A program made the translations under genes and the position numbers. Below, in pieces: positions 1 to 5,646 of a DNA stretch of 9,976 nucleotides. This DNA comes from Candidatus Pelagibacter sp. TMED153 (GTDB lineage Bacteria; Pseudomonadota; Alphaproteobacteria; Pelagibacterales; Pelagibacteraceae), in assembly GCA_002169935.2 (NCBI GenBank), contig NHHC02000041.1, positions 3,056-13,031 on the forward strand. The letters are read 5' to 3'. A model generated the notes under the pieces. It did no database searches. It was not told the DNA's origin and saw nothing but the letters and a program-made list of their open reading frames with translations. How positions within the stretch are numbered: the stretch's first letter is position 1; every line of letters begins with the position of its first letter.

Positions 1-69
1 AGATTTATTAAAATTAGTAGTGCCAAAGCTTTTAAAGATTTTGATAAAGCTTCAGATTTTAGAGTCTGA
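1..69 (+). CDS. Possible 3' end of a gene entering from the left edge (partial)
   Basis: Frame 1 is open from the first base to a TGA at 67-69 and gives 22 residues ending in KDFDKASDFRV. The mix of charged, small and aromatic residues looks like a real protein tail. If real, it is convergent with msrQ and overlaps its 3' end by 18 bp, much as the convergent pair at the right side of this window interlocks. Only the extreme C-terminus is present, so no family or function can be given. A second (+) frame is also open here because it lies antisense to msrQ, so an open frame alone is weak evidence. Extending the sequence to the left would settle it. Confidence 0.3.
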   Translation, partial: RFIKISSAKAFKDFDKASDFRV

Positions 70-633
70 TTTATTGAAATTAATTCTGAAAAGTAAAAGA
101 ATAATTAAGATTATTAAAAAAATAAGTGGTTTAAAGAATATAGTTTTGGATAACCAAATGAAATGTAATACTCCAAAAATTGCGATTACATAAACTAATC
201 TATGAAGTTTTTTCCAGTTTTGTTTTAAAAGTCTTGCCATTTTATTTGATGAAGTGATTGCTAAAGGAATTAGCAAAAGCCAAGCAGAGAATCCGATAAA
301 CACAAATTTTTTTTTTAAAACATCATCTATTAAAGGTTCAAAATCAAATCTATAATCGAGCCCAACATAACTAAGCATATGTATAGAAGCATAAAAAAAA
401 GCAAATAACCCAAGCATTCTTCTAAATTTAATCCACTCCAATGATTTTGTGATTTTTTTAAGAGGAGTCATTGAAAGAGTTAAAAAGATAAAGATTAAAG
501 TCCATTCTCCAAAATGATTTATTATTCTATCAACTGGCTCAGGACCTAATTTATTATAAAATATTTGATAAATGATAATGCACAGAGGCCAAAGAGATAT
601 TAAAAAAACAGTGGGCTTGAAATAGTTTTTCAA
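52..633 (-). CDS. msrQ: MsrQ, haem-binding membrane subunit of the periplasmic methionine sulfoxide reductase MsrPQ
   Basis: This is an inner-membrane cytochrome b-type protein of the ferric-reductase-like transmembrane family. In the known MsrPQ system it takes electrons from the quinone pool or flavin reductases and passes them to the periplasmic molybdoenzyme MsrP. The protein has 193 residues, close to the family's usual length, and several hydrophobic helices. The family signature is visible: RRMLGLFAFFYASIH (71-85), WKKLHR (140-145) and GVLHFIW (154-160), giving the expected histidines H85, H144 and H157 as probable haem ligands. The start is a TTG (revcomp of caa at 631-633): an in-frame TAA, which is also the msrP stop, lies only two codons upstream, and the next in-frame Met is around residue 54, inside a conserved region. 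There is no Shine-Dalgarno sequence and the gap from msrP is 6 bp, so translation is probably coupled. It is the last gene of the moa-msr operon. Confidence 0.94.
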   Translation of the reverse strand: MKNYFKPTVFLISLWPLCIIIYQIFYNKLGPEPVDRIINHFGEWTLIFIFLTLSMTPLKKITKSLEWIKFRRMLGLFAFFYASIHMLSYVGLDYRFDFEPLIDDVLKKKFVFIGFSAWLLLIPLAITSSNKMARLLKQNWKKLHRLVYVIAIFGVLHFIWLSKTIFFKPLIFLIILIILLLFRINFNKSDSKI

Positions 634-639
634 TTTATT

Positions 640-1539
640 TTAGTAATTTTTTTTCAAATCCATACCACTATAAAGATGAGCAACTTCATCTCCATAGCCA
701 TTGAACATTAAGGTTTTTATTCTTGGAGCTAAAATACTTTCTCCTATAACTCTTTCAGTTTTTTGTGACCACCTTGGATGATCAACTCCAGGATTTACGT
801 TAGAGTAAAAACCATATTCTCTTGGTGAAGCATTTTTCCACGCAGTGTTTGGCATGTTTTTTGTTAATCTTATTTTTACAATCGCTTTTGCGCTTTTAAA
901 CCCATACTTCCATGGAATAAATATTCTTAAAGGGGCTCCATTTTGATTTGGTAAAGATTTTCCATATAGACCTGTTACAACAGTGGTTAGAGGATGCATT
1001 GCTTCATCTAATCTCAAACCTTCAATATATGGCCAGTTTAATACAGGAAACCTTTGACCAACCATTTCTTCAGGGTTATAGACAGTTTCAAATTCAACAA
1101 ACTTTGCTGTTGGTTTAATTTTAACTTTATTAAGTAATTTACTTAGTGAAAAACCTAACCATGGTATAACCATAGACCAACCCTCAACACATCTTAGTTT
1201 CAAAATTCTTTCTTCAGATTTAATTGTCAAAACTTCTTCAATTGGAAGATCTAACGGTTTTTCAACTTCACCTTCAATTTTTATATTCCAAGGTTTTGTA
1301 GTAAAATTTTTTGCCTTTCTATGTGGATCACCTTTACCAGTACCGAACTCATAATAGTTGTTATATGTTGTTATGTCTTCATAACTAGTTGGCTCATTTA
1401 AATTACTAGCTTGAGCATTGATTAGTGGTACTGAACTTAAGGTAAGTGCCCCTAATCCATAACCCATAGATCTTAAAAAAGATCTTCTTTTATTATAAAT
1501 TTTTTCTGAAGTAATTTCTGAAAGTTTAAATCTTTTCAT
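640..1539 (-). CDS. msrP: MsrP, Tat-exported molybdopterin methionine sulfoxide reductase catalytic subunit
   Basis: This is a periplasmic sulfite-oxidase-fold molybdoenzyme (formerly YedY) that, in known systems, reduces methionine sulfoxide in oxidised envelope proteins using electrons from MsrQ, encoded next. Numbering from the ATG at 1539, a twin-arginine signal NKRRSFLRS (R18, R19) precedes a hydrophobic stretch and an A-x-A-type site. The pterin-contacting YNNYYEFGTGKGDP (from about 59), the Mo-ligand cysteine in LRCVEGWSMVIPWLG (C117), and the typical C-terminal REYGFYSNVNP / VDHPRWSQ follow. At 299 residues it is slightly shorter than E. coli MsrP. The start is ambiguous. The ATG lies inside the moaE end (14-bp overlap); a TTG two codons upstream at 1545 has the better-placed AAGG (8 nt away). 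I favour the ATG. The enzyme needs the cofactor made by the upstream moa genes. No HprRS-type regulator gene is visible. Confidence 0.95.
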   Translation of the reverse strand: MKRFKLSEITSEKIYNKRRSFLRSMGYGLGALTLSSVPLINAQASNLNEPTSYEDITTYNNYYEFGTGKGDPHRKAKNFTTKPWNIKIEGEVEKPLDLPIEEVLTIKSEERILKLRCVEGWSMVIPWLGFSLSKLLNKVKIKPTAKFVEFETVYNPEEMVGQRFPVLNWPYIEGLRLDEAMHPLTTVVTGLYGKSLPNQNGAPLRIFIPWKYGFKSAKAIVKIRLTKNMPNTAWKNASPREYGFYSNVNPGVDHPRWSQKTERVIGESILAPRIKTLMFNGYGDEVAHLYSGMDLKKNY

Positions 1540-1978
1540 TAGCAATAGGGTTACCTTTTAACCATTCGCTTTCATCATTTTCATAATGTTCTTTTTTCCA
1601 AATTGGAGACCTTTTTTTTATTTCCTCAATTATATATCTTGAAAGAACATATGCTTGATCACGATGTTTGCAAGCAACTGCGATAATTATGCTAATCTCA
1701 CCTAATTTTAAATGTCCTTTAGCATGCTCAATAAATACAGCTTTATCTTTAATATTTAACTTTTGATCTGCTTCATTATAAATTTCCTCAAAATTTTTGA
1801 TCACCATTTCGTCATGACTGTCGTAAGTAATTCCAATGACAGTTTTGTTATCATTGACATTTCTTACTGTTCCTAAAAAATAGATTGATGCTCCAAACTT
1901 GGAGTCCTTTATAAATTTTTCAGCATTTGAAGTAAGGATTTTTTCGTTTTTAGAATTTACTATCTTAGTATGTAGCAT
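1526..1978 (-). CDS. moaE: Molybdopterin synthase large (catalytic) subunit MoaE
   Basis: MoaE converts cyclic pyranopterin monophosphate to molybdopterin in the cytoplasm, taking sulfur from the C-terminal thiocarboxylate of two MoaD molecules. The 150 residues match the usual length. Visible family features are GASIYFLGTVRN (29-40) near the N-terminus, EHAKGHLKLGE (84-94), the CKHRDQAY segment (H105, R106), and KKRSPIWKKE (121-130). By alignment from memory with E. coli K119 and K126, K121 and K128 are the expected catalytic lysines. The start ATG shares its A with the moaD TGA (TGATG), and the strong ribosome-binding sequence GGAGGAGG lies inside the last moaD codons. The 3' end overlaps the start of msrP. 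Order and coupling place it in the moa operon and predict balanced production with MoaD. Confidence 0.97.
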   Translation of the reverse strand: MLHTKIVNSKNEKILTSNAEKFIKDSKFGASIYFLGTVRNVNDNKTVIGITYDSHDEMVIKNFEEIYNEADQKLNIKDKAVFIEHAKGHLKLGEISIIIAVACKHRDQAYVLSRYIIEEIKKRSPIWKKEHYENDESEWLKGNPIANEKI

Positions 1979-2247
1979 CAGCCTCCTCCAATAGGTGGAA
2001 TAATACCAATCTTTTGATCCTTTGTGATTTTATAATTTTCACTAATTATTTCATTATTTTCAGAACAAAAAGCTGATGATTTTACAATTTTTATAAAATT
2101 TTTATTACCTTTAAAATTTTTATTAAGATATTGAATGATTTCTTTTCTTAAATCATTAACCGAAGCTTTATCTTGCACTTCAAGCTCTAAGTAATCTTTA
2201 TCACTAAAATCTCTACTAGCTCCAAATAATTCTAACTTAATTTTCAT
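1978..2247 (-). CDS. moaD: Molybdopterin synthase sulfur-carrier subunit MoaD
   Basis: This is a small ubiquitin-fold (beta-grasp) sulfur carrier of 89 residues. After adenylation and sulfuration by a MoeB-type enzyme, not seen in this window, its C-terminal glycine thiocarboxylate enters the MoaE active site and donates sulfur to the pterin. It begins MKIKLELFGASRDF as in the family, and ends IGIIPPIGGG, matching the usual PPxxGG tail with the required terminal Gly-Gly. The middle is Lys/Asn-rich and divergent, as expected in an A+T-rich genome. The start ATG overlaps the stop of the upstream thioesterase gene by 4 bp (ATGA), and no Shine-Dalgarno sequence precedes it, so translation probably depends on coupling with that gene. 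Its own last codons carry the ribosome-binding site for moaE. Confidence 0.95.
   Translation of the reverse strand: MKIKLELFGASRDFSDKDYLELEVQDKASVNDLRKEIIQYLNKNFKGNKNFIKIVKSSAFCSENNEIISENYKITKDQKIGIIPPIGGG
1982..1989 (-). promoter_or_regulatory. Shine-Dalgarno of moaE embedded in the MoaD Gly-Gly-Gly codons
   Basis: On the minus strand the last moaD codons GGA GGA GGC followed by TGATG contain GGAGGAGG, close to a perfect anti-16S match. The distal GGAGG is 6 nt and the proximal GGAGG 3 nt from the moaE ATG. The same bases encode the functionally essential C-terminal glycines of MoaD. It is the strongest ribosome-binding sequence in the operon. Confidence 0.8.
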
Positions 2248-2714
2248 TTTTTTAATTTTGTTGAGAATTTTAAATTTTCATTATTAAATTTAGATTTATT
2301 TTTATTAATAAAGTCGTCCATTATCTTTAATTTTTCTTCTTCAAATTCTGCGACTTTTCTCTCACTAAGATCAACATATAGAGCCAGAACTTCAATTGTT
2401 GATGCAAGGTATTTTTTTTCTTTATGAATCATTTCCATTTTATACTGAAGACGTTTTTTATCATGATCGAAATAAGCTAAATTAATATCCACCTCGTCAT
2501 TCAATAAAAGTTCTTGGTTATAAGTTAAATGTGACTCAACCATCATTGTACTTTTTTTAGTAGTCTTTGCTGAATGCTCTCCCATCTTAAAAATATCATT
2601 TAAAGTATCTGCTCCAAACTTATCAAAAATTAAAAGATAATATGAAACATTCATATGATCATTGTAATCAATCCAATCTTTAATAATTTTTTTAGAACTT
2701 AGATAAACAGACAT
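2244..2714 (-). CDS. Hotdog-fold (4HBT-type) acyl-CoA thioesterase-like protein inside the moa operon
   Basis: This 156-residue protein resembles the single-hotdog 4-hydroxybenzoyl-CoA thioesterase family, whose members hydrolyse acyl-CoA thioesters in the cytoplasm. The start of the hotdog helix carries the signature DWIDYNDHMNVSYYLLIFD (13-31), with D16, H20 and N22 in the D-Y-N-x-H-M-N pattern. The core strands are ESHLTYNQELLLNDEVDI and ASTIEVLALYVDL, and a Lys-rich tail follows. From memory the pattern is closest to the thioesterase partner of L-carnitine dehydrogenase (betainyl-CoA thioesterase type); this is inference without an alignment. It lies 7 bp after moaC and overlaps moaD by 4 bp (ATGA), so it is part of the molybdopterin transcript although thioesterases are not known members of that pathway. 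The fold call is good; the substrate is unknown. Confidence 0.85.
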   Translation of the reverse strand: MSVYLSSKKIIKDWIDYNDHMNVSYYLLIFDKFGADTLNDIFKMGEHSAKTTKKSTMMVESHLTYNQELLLNDEVDINLAYFDHDKKRLQYKMEMIHKEKKYLASTIEVLALYVDLSERKVAEFEEEKLKIMDDFINKNKSKFNNENLKFSTKLKK

Positions 2715-2721
2715 TAAAAAT

Positions 2722-3267
2722 TTAAAAAATATTTTTTAAAAATTCAGGTAGTCCATCTGGATTGGTCCACAATCCACTTTTTCCACCCTCTTTAATTAAT
2801 AATTTAATGTCATCAATTTTAAGATGCGGGTTAACAATTTTGCTTAAATCATAAATAGTTATTAGTGCTGCGTTCACACCCATTATAGCTTCCATCTCAA
2901 CACCTGTTTTAGCAACTGCTGATACAACACAAAAAACCTCTAATGAATTATCCACTTCATTCAAAATAATTTTACTGGCTGTATGGTCAATTGATAGTGG
3001 GTGACATAAAGGAATTAGCTCACTTGTTTTTTTAACACCTAATACTGCTGATACCTCAGCTAAAGTTACAGGATCTCCTTTAGGCATCTTTTTATTTTTG
3101 ATTAAATCAAAAACGTCTTTTCCAACATAAATTTTACCTGAAGCTAATGCTCTACGAAAAGTTTCTTTTTTTGAAGAAACATCAACCATATTAAATGAAT
3201 TTTTTTGGAAAATTTCTTTTGCCCAGTCTCTTAGCTCTTCTTGATTAATTATTTTTAAATTTTTCAT
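2722..3267 (-). CDS. moaC: Cyclic pyranopterin monophosphate synthase MoaC
   Basis: MoaC converts the MoaA product (3',8-cyclo-7,8-dihydro-GTP) to cyclic pyranopterin monophosphate, the second half of the first step of molybdenum cofactor synthesis. The core is highly conserved: FNMVDVSSKKETFRRA (25-40), KKTSELIPLCHPL (79-91), AKTGVEMEAIMGVNAALITIYD (119-140, with the YDxxK acid/lysine pair D140 and K143), and KEGGKSGLW (159-167). At 181 residues it is about 20 longer than E. coli MoaC, with a charged N-terminal extension of about 25 residues and a short C-terminal tail NPDGLPEFLKNIF. The ATG follows directly on the moaA stop (TAAATG), and AGGTGG at 3272-3277, within the last moaA codons, is its ribosome-binding site. 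Confidence 0.97.
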   Translation of the reverse strand: MKNLKIINQEELRDWAKEIFQKNSFNMVDVSSKKETFRRALASGKIYVGKDVFDLIKNKKMPKGDPVTLAEVSAVLGVKKTSELIPLCHPLSIDHTASKIILNEVDNSLEVFCVVSAVAKTGVEMEAIMGVNAALITIYDLSKIVNPHLKIDDIKLLIKEGGKSGLWTNPDGLPEFLKNIF

Positions 3268-4260
3268 TTAACCACCTGTTTTAGATAGATTCTTAGCCAA
3301 ACCGGTTTCACCAAGTTCTAAGTAGTGAGATTCTTTTTTAAATCTCATTTGACCTAATATAAGATCTTTTAACTCTTCAGTTTGATTATCTTTTTGAAGC
3401 AAATGTCTTATACTTATTCCTGTATTTCCAAACAAACAAAGTCTTAAATCTCCTTTTGATGTAATTCTTAAACGGTTACATGATTTACAAAAGTCTTTAG
3501 AGTATGGTGCTATAATTCCAAATTTCCCTTTGTAATCTGGATTTATATAATTTAGTGATGGACCAGCATCCAATCCTTGTGTTTGATATATCCAATTATT
3601 ATCATTTAAGTAACTTTTAAAAATTTTAGATGAAATATGGTACTTGTTAAAGTAATCAAGATTATCACCTGTCTGCATTAACTCGATATATCTAAAACTG
3701 ACTTTGTTTTTTTTTATGAAATCTGACCATGCATTAAAGTCTTTAGTAGATGCATTGACTCCATTTAGAAGAACTGCATTTATCTTTATATTTTCAAAAC
3801 CTAAATCTTGTAAAACTTGAATTCCTTTAAGAATTTCTGGTAATCTGTCATGCTTAGTAATATTTTTAAATGTTTCTCTATCTAAACTATCAATACTGAT
3901 GTTAATTCCATCTAAGCCACTATCTATTAGTAACTTTGCTTTTTGATCTAGATGGTATCCATTTGTTGTAATAACAACTTTTTTTATACCTGTTTCATTT
4001 TTTAAAATTTTTATAATTTCAAAAAAATCCTTTCTCACAGTTGGTTCTCCACCAGTTACCCTGATTTTTTGAACACCTAACTCAGAAAAACCTTTAGCAA
4101 GTCGTCTTATTTCATCTATGTGCAAAAATTTTCTATTATCGCTTTTATCTGCCATGTAACCATTGGGCAAACAATAACCACATTTAAAATTACAAACTTC
4201 GGTTATAGACATTCTTATGTATGGAAATTTTCTACCAAAACTATCCTGTAAGTGGTTCAT
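3268..4260 (-). CDS. moaA: GTP 3',8-cyclase MoaA (radical SAM)
   Basis: MoaA is a radical S-adenosylmethionine enzyme with two [4Fe-4S] clusters that starts molybdopterin synthesis by cyclising GTP. All family hallmarks are present in its 330 residues. The N-terminal SAM cluster motif is CNFKCGYC (C23, C27, C30). The GGEP motif is at 70-73. The C-terminal substrate-binding cluster is CKSCNRLR with a third cysteine in DLRLCLFG (C258, C261, C275). The C-terminal Gly-Gly at 329-330, needed for activity in known MoaA proteins, is also present. It is the first gene of the seven-gene minus-strand operon and is divergent from the sulfite dehydrogenase gene. No Shine-Dalgarno sequence precedes its ATG, and a TATAAG (-10-like, 4269-4274) lies only 8 nt upstream, so the message may be nearly leaderless. 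Confidence 0.98.
   Translation of the reverse strand: MNHLQDSFGRKFPYIRMSITEVCNFKCGYCLPNGYMADKSDNRKFLHIDEIRRLAKGFSELGVQKIRVTGGEPTVRKDFFEIIKILKNETGIKKVVITTNGYHLDQKAKLLIDSGLDGINISIDSLDRETFKNITKHDRLPEILKGIQVLQDLGFENIKINAVLLNGVNASTKDFNAWSDFIKKNKVSFRYIELMQTGDNLDYFNKYHISSKIFKSYLNDNNWIYQTQGLDAGPSLNYINPDYKGKFGIIAPYSKDFCKSCNRLRITSKGDLRLCLFGNTGISIRHLLQKDNQTEELKDLILGQMRFKKESHYLELGETGLAKNLSKTGG
3272..3277 (-). promoter_or_regulatory. Shine-Dalgarno of moaC embedded in the MoaA Gly-Gly codons
   Basis: The minus-strand sequence AACAGGTGGTTAAATG contains AGGTGG (5 of 6 to AGGAGG) 4 nt before the moaC ATG. GGT GGT are the last two codons of moaA, the conserved Gly-Gly, followed by TAA and directly by ATG. 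Confidence 0.65.
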
Positions 4261-4401
4261 AGAATAAACTTATACTAGAATTGATAAATAATAAATGAGG
4301 AAATAAAGTAAAAGTTTTCATACAACTAAAAATTGTAAATTTATTTTTCTATTTTTTGTTACATAAATTTTTGTTATATTCACAATTATTGGAGGCGCTA
4401 A
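4261..4401. promoter_or_regulatory. Divergent promoter region between moaA (-) and the sulfite dehydrogenase gene (+)
   Basis: This is a 141-bp, very A+T-rich spacer between two divergent operons that both concern molybdoenzymes. For the plus strand, TGTTATATT at 4372-4380 fits an extended -10 (TGn plus TATATT) without a clear -35, and a strong GGAGG (4391-4395) lies 6 nt before the ATG. For the minus strand, TATAAG at 4269-4274 lies 8 nt before the moaA ATG. The spacer is too short to hold a molybdenum-cofactor riboswitch leader, and I see no G+C-rich structured RNA. The promoter positions are guesses from consensus in A+T-rich sequence; only the location of the promoters somewhere in this spacer is firm. 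Confidence 0.55.
4391..4395 (+). promoter_or_regulatory. Strong Shine-Dalgarno of the sulfite dehydrogenase gene
   Basis: GGAGG lies 6 nt before the ATG at 4402. Most genes here start with weak or no ribosome-binding sequence, so this suggests relatively high translation of the enzyme and fixes the start, which is also the start needed for a proper twin-arginine signal. Confidence 0.75.
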
Positions 4402-5619
4402 ATGAAAAAAGATAAAACAAAACTTAATTTAAATCGAAGAAATTTTTTAACGGGAACGGCTACACTAGCAGGTATTGCAGCAACAGCTTCTGTTGTTCCA
4501 ATAACTATTGCTAACGCTAATCATTCTGAAGGAAAAAAAGGTTTACCAGATTTTATAAGCTGGAAAGATCGAGATGCTTTAATTGTACACTCTGATAAAG
4601 GAATTGAAACTCATAGAAGTGCGATTGGTGAAAGTTTAATTACACCAAATAGAAATATTTATATCAGAAATAACATGCCGACTATGACTGATAAACAAAT
4701 AGGTGATAGAAAAAAATGGAAAGTTTCTATAGAGGGAGTAAAAAATCCTCAAACTTTCACATTGGCTCAACTTCAAAAATTAGGCCATGAAACAATGGCA
4801 ACAATTTTACAGTGTTCAGGTAATGGAAGAGGATTTTTTGAGCATAAGCCTAGAGGCTCACAATGGAAAACGGGTGCTGCAGCATGTGTTCTTTGGACTG
4901 GAGTTCCAATGAAAACAGTTGTAGATGCTTGTGGAGGTGTTAACGGAGAAGCTGTTTATATGACTTCTGAAGGAGTTGATCATGAACCGACAGGTTTAGA
5001 TCCAAAAAAAGCAATGATAGCTAGATCAGTTCCTAAAAAAGTTTACAAAGATGCGATGCTTGCTTGGGAAATGAACGGTGTTCCATTGCCTAACGCTCAT
5101 GGAGGACCATTAAGAATGGTAACACCAGGGTACTTTGGAATAAATAATGTTAAGCATATAGGAAAAGTAGCTTTTACGACTGAACAATCTTCAGTTAAGT
5201 ATATGAAATCAAGCTATAGAATTTCTCCTATCGGAAAAAAAGGATCTCAGTATCCATCGTGTTGGGAAATGCCAGTTAAGTCATGGATAACAAGACCAAC
5301 TGATGAAACAGGAACTGTTAAAGCAGGAAAAGTTCAAATAGTTGGAGTAGCTATGGGAGGTACGAAAAAAGTAAGAAGTGTTAAAGTATCTGTCGATGGT
5401 GGTAGTAGCTGGAAAAGAGCAAAATTTATCGGTCCAAATTTAGGTAAATATGCCTGGAGACAGTTTGTATTAGAAACAACTCTATCTTCTGGAACATATA
5501 ATCTTGCTAGTTTAGCTTCGAATGGTTCTGATAAACAGCCAGAATTAAGAATGGAAAATAGAAGAGGATATGCTCACAATGGCTGGAAAGACCACAGCGT
5601 GAATATAACTGTAGTATAG
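4402..5619 (+). CDS. Tat-exported sulfite dehydrogenase, molybdopterin subunit (SorA/SoxC-type)
   Basis: This is a periplasmic sulfite-oxidase-family enzyme, expected to oxidise sulfite to sulfate and pass electrons to the cytochrome c encoded next. Its 405 residues start with a Tat signal, NRRNFLTG (R12, R13), then a hydrophobic Ala/Val/Ile stretch ending near ANA (about 38-40). The Mo-binding domain contains R89 in IYIRNNMP, the Mo-ligand cysteine C138 in LQCSGNGRGFF with R143, and NAHGGPLRMVTPGYFG (231-246). The C-terminal Mo-co dimerisation domain runs from about 285 (VKSWITRP; KVSVDGGSSW; WKDHSVNITVV). QCSGNGR is typical of bacterial SorA/SoxC rather than animal enzymes. Where sulfite oxidases usually have R-x-H, this protein has R89-N-N91. 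A strong GGAGG sits 6 nt before the ATG. SorA versus SoxC cannot be decided, but no other sox genes are present, which favours a stand-alone sulfite dehydrogenase. Confidence 0.9.
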   Translation: MKKDKTKLNLNRRNFLTGTATLAGIAATASVVPITIANANHSEGKKGLPDFISWKDRDALIVHSDKGIETHRSAIGESLITPNRNIYIRNNMPTMTDKQIGDRKKWKVSIEGVKNPQTFTLAQLQKLGHETMATILQCSGNGRGFFEHKPRGSQWKTGAAACVLWTGVPMKTVVDACGGVNGEAVYMTSEGVDHEPTGLDPKKAMIARSVPKKVYKDAMLAWEMNGVPLPNAHGGPLRMVTPGYFGINNVKHIGKVAFTTEQSSVKYMKSSYRISPIGKKGSQYPSCWEMPVKSWITRPTDETGTVKAGKVQIVGVAMGGTKKVRSVKVSVDGGSSWKRAKFIGPNLGKYAWRQFVLETTLSSGTYNLASLASNGSDKQPELRMENRRGYAHNGWKDHSVNITVV

Positions 5620-5646
5620 AAGATCAAAAATAATTAAAGTAAGTTA

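Noticed and set aside
25..52. AAAGCTT twice, 21 bp apart, as a regulatory repeat
   Set aside because: In the candidate plus-strand frame both copies read Lys-Ala, and the region is at a gene end; coincidence of coding is simpler.
4337..4370. Inverted repeat AAATTTAT / ATAAATTT with an 18-bp gap as an operator
   Set aside because: Only 8 bp and entirely A/T, so expected by chance in such sequence.
4261..4401. A molybdenum-cofactor riboswitch ahead of moaA
   Set aside because: The spacer is only 141 bp, must serve two directions, is almost pure A+T, and shows no paired helices of the kind such an RNA needs.
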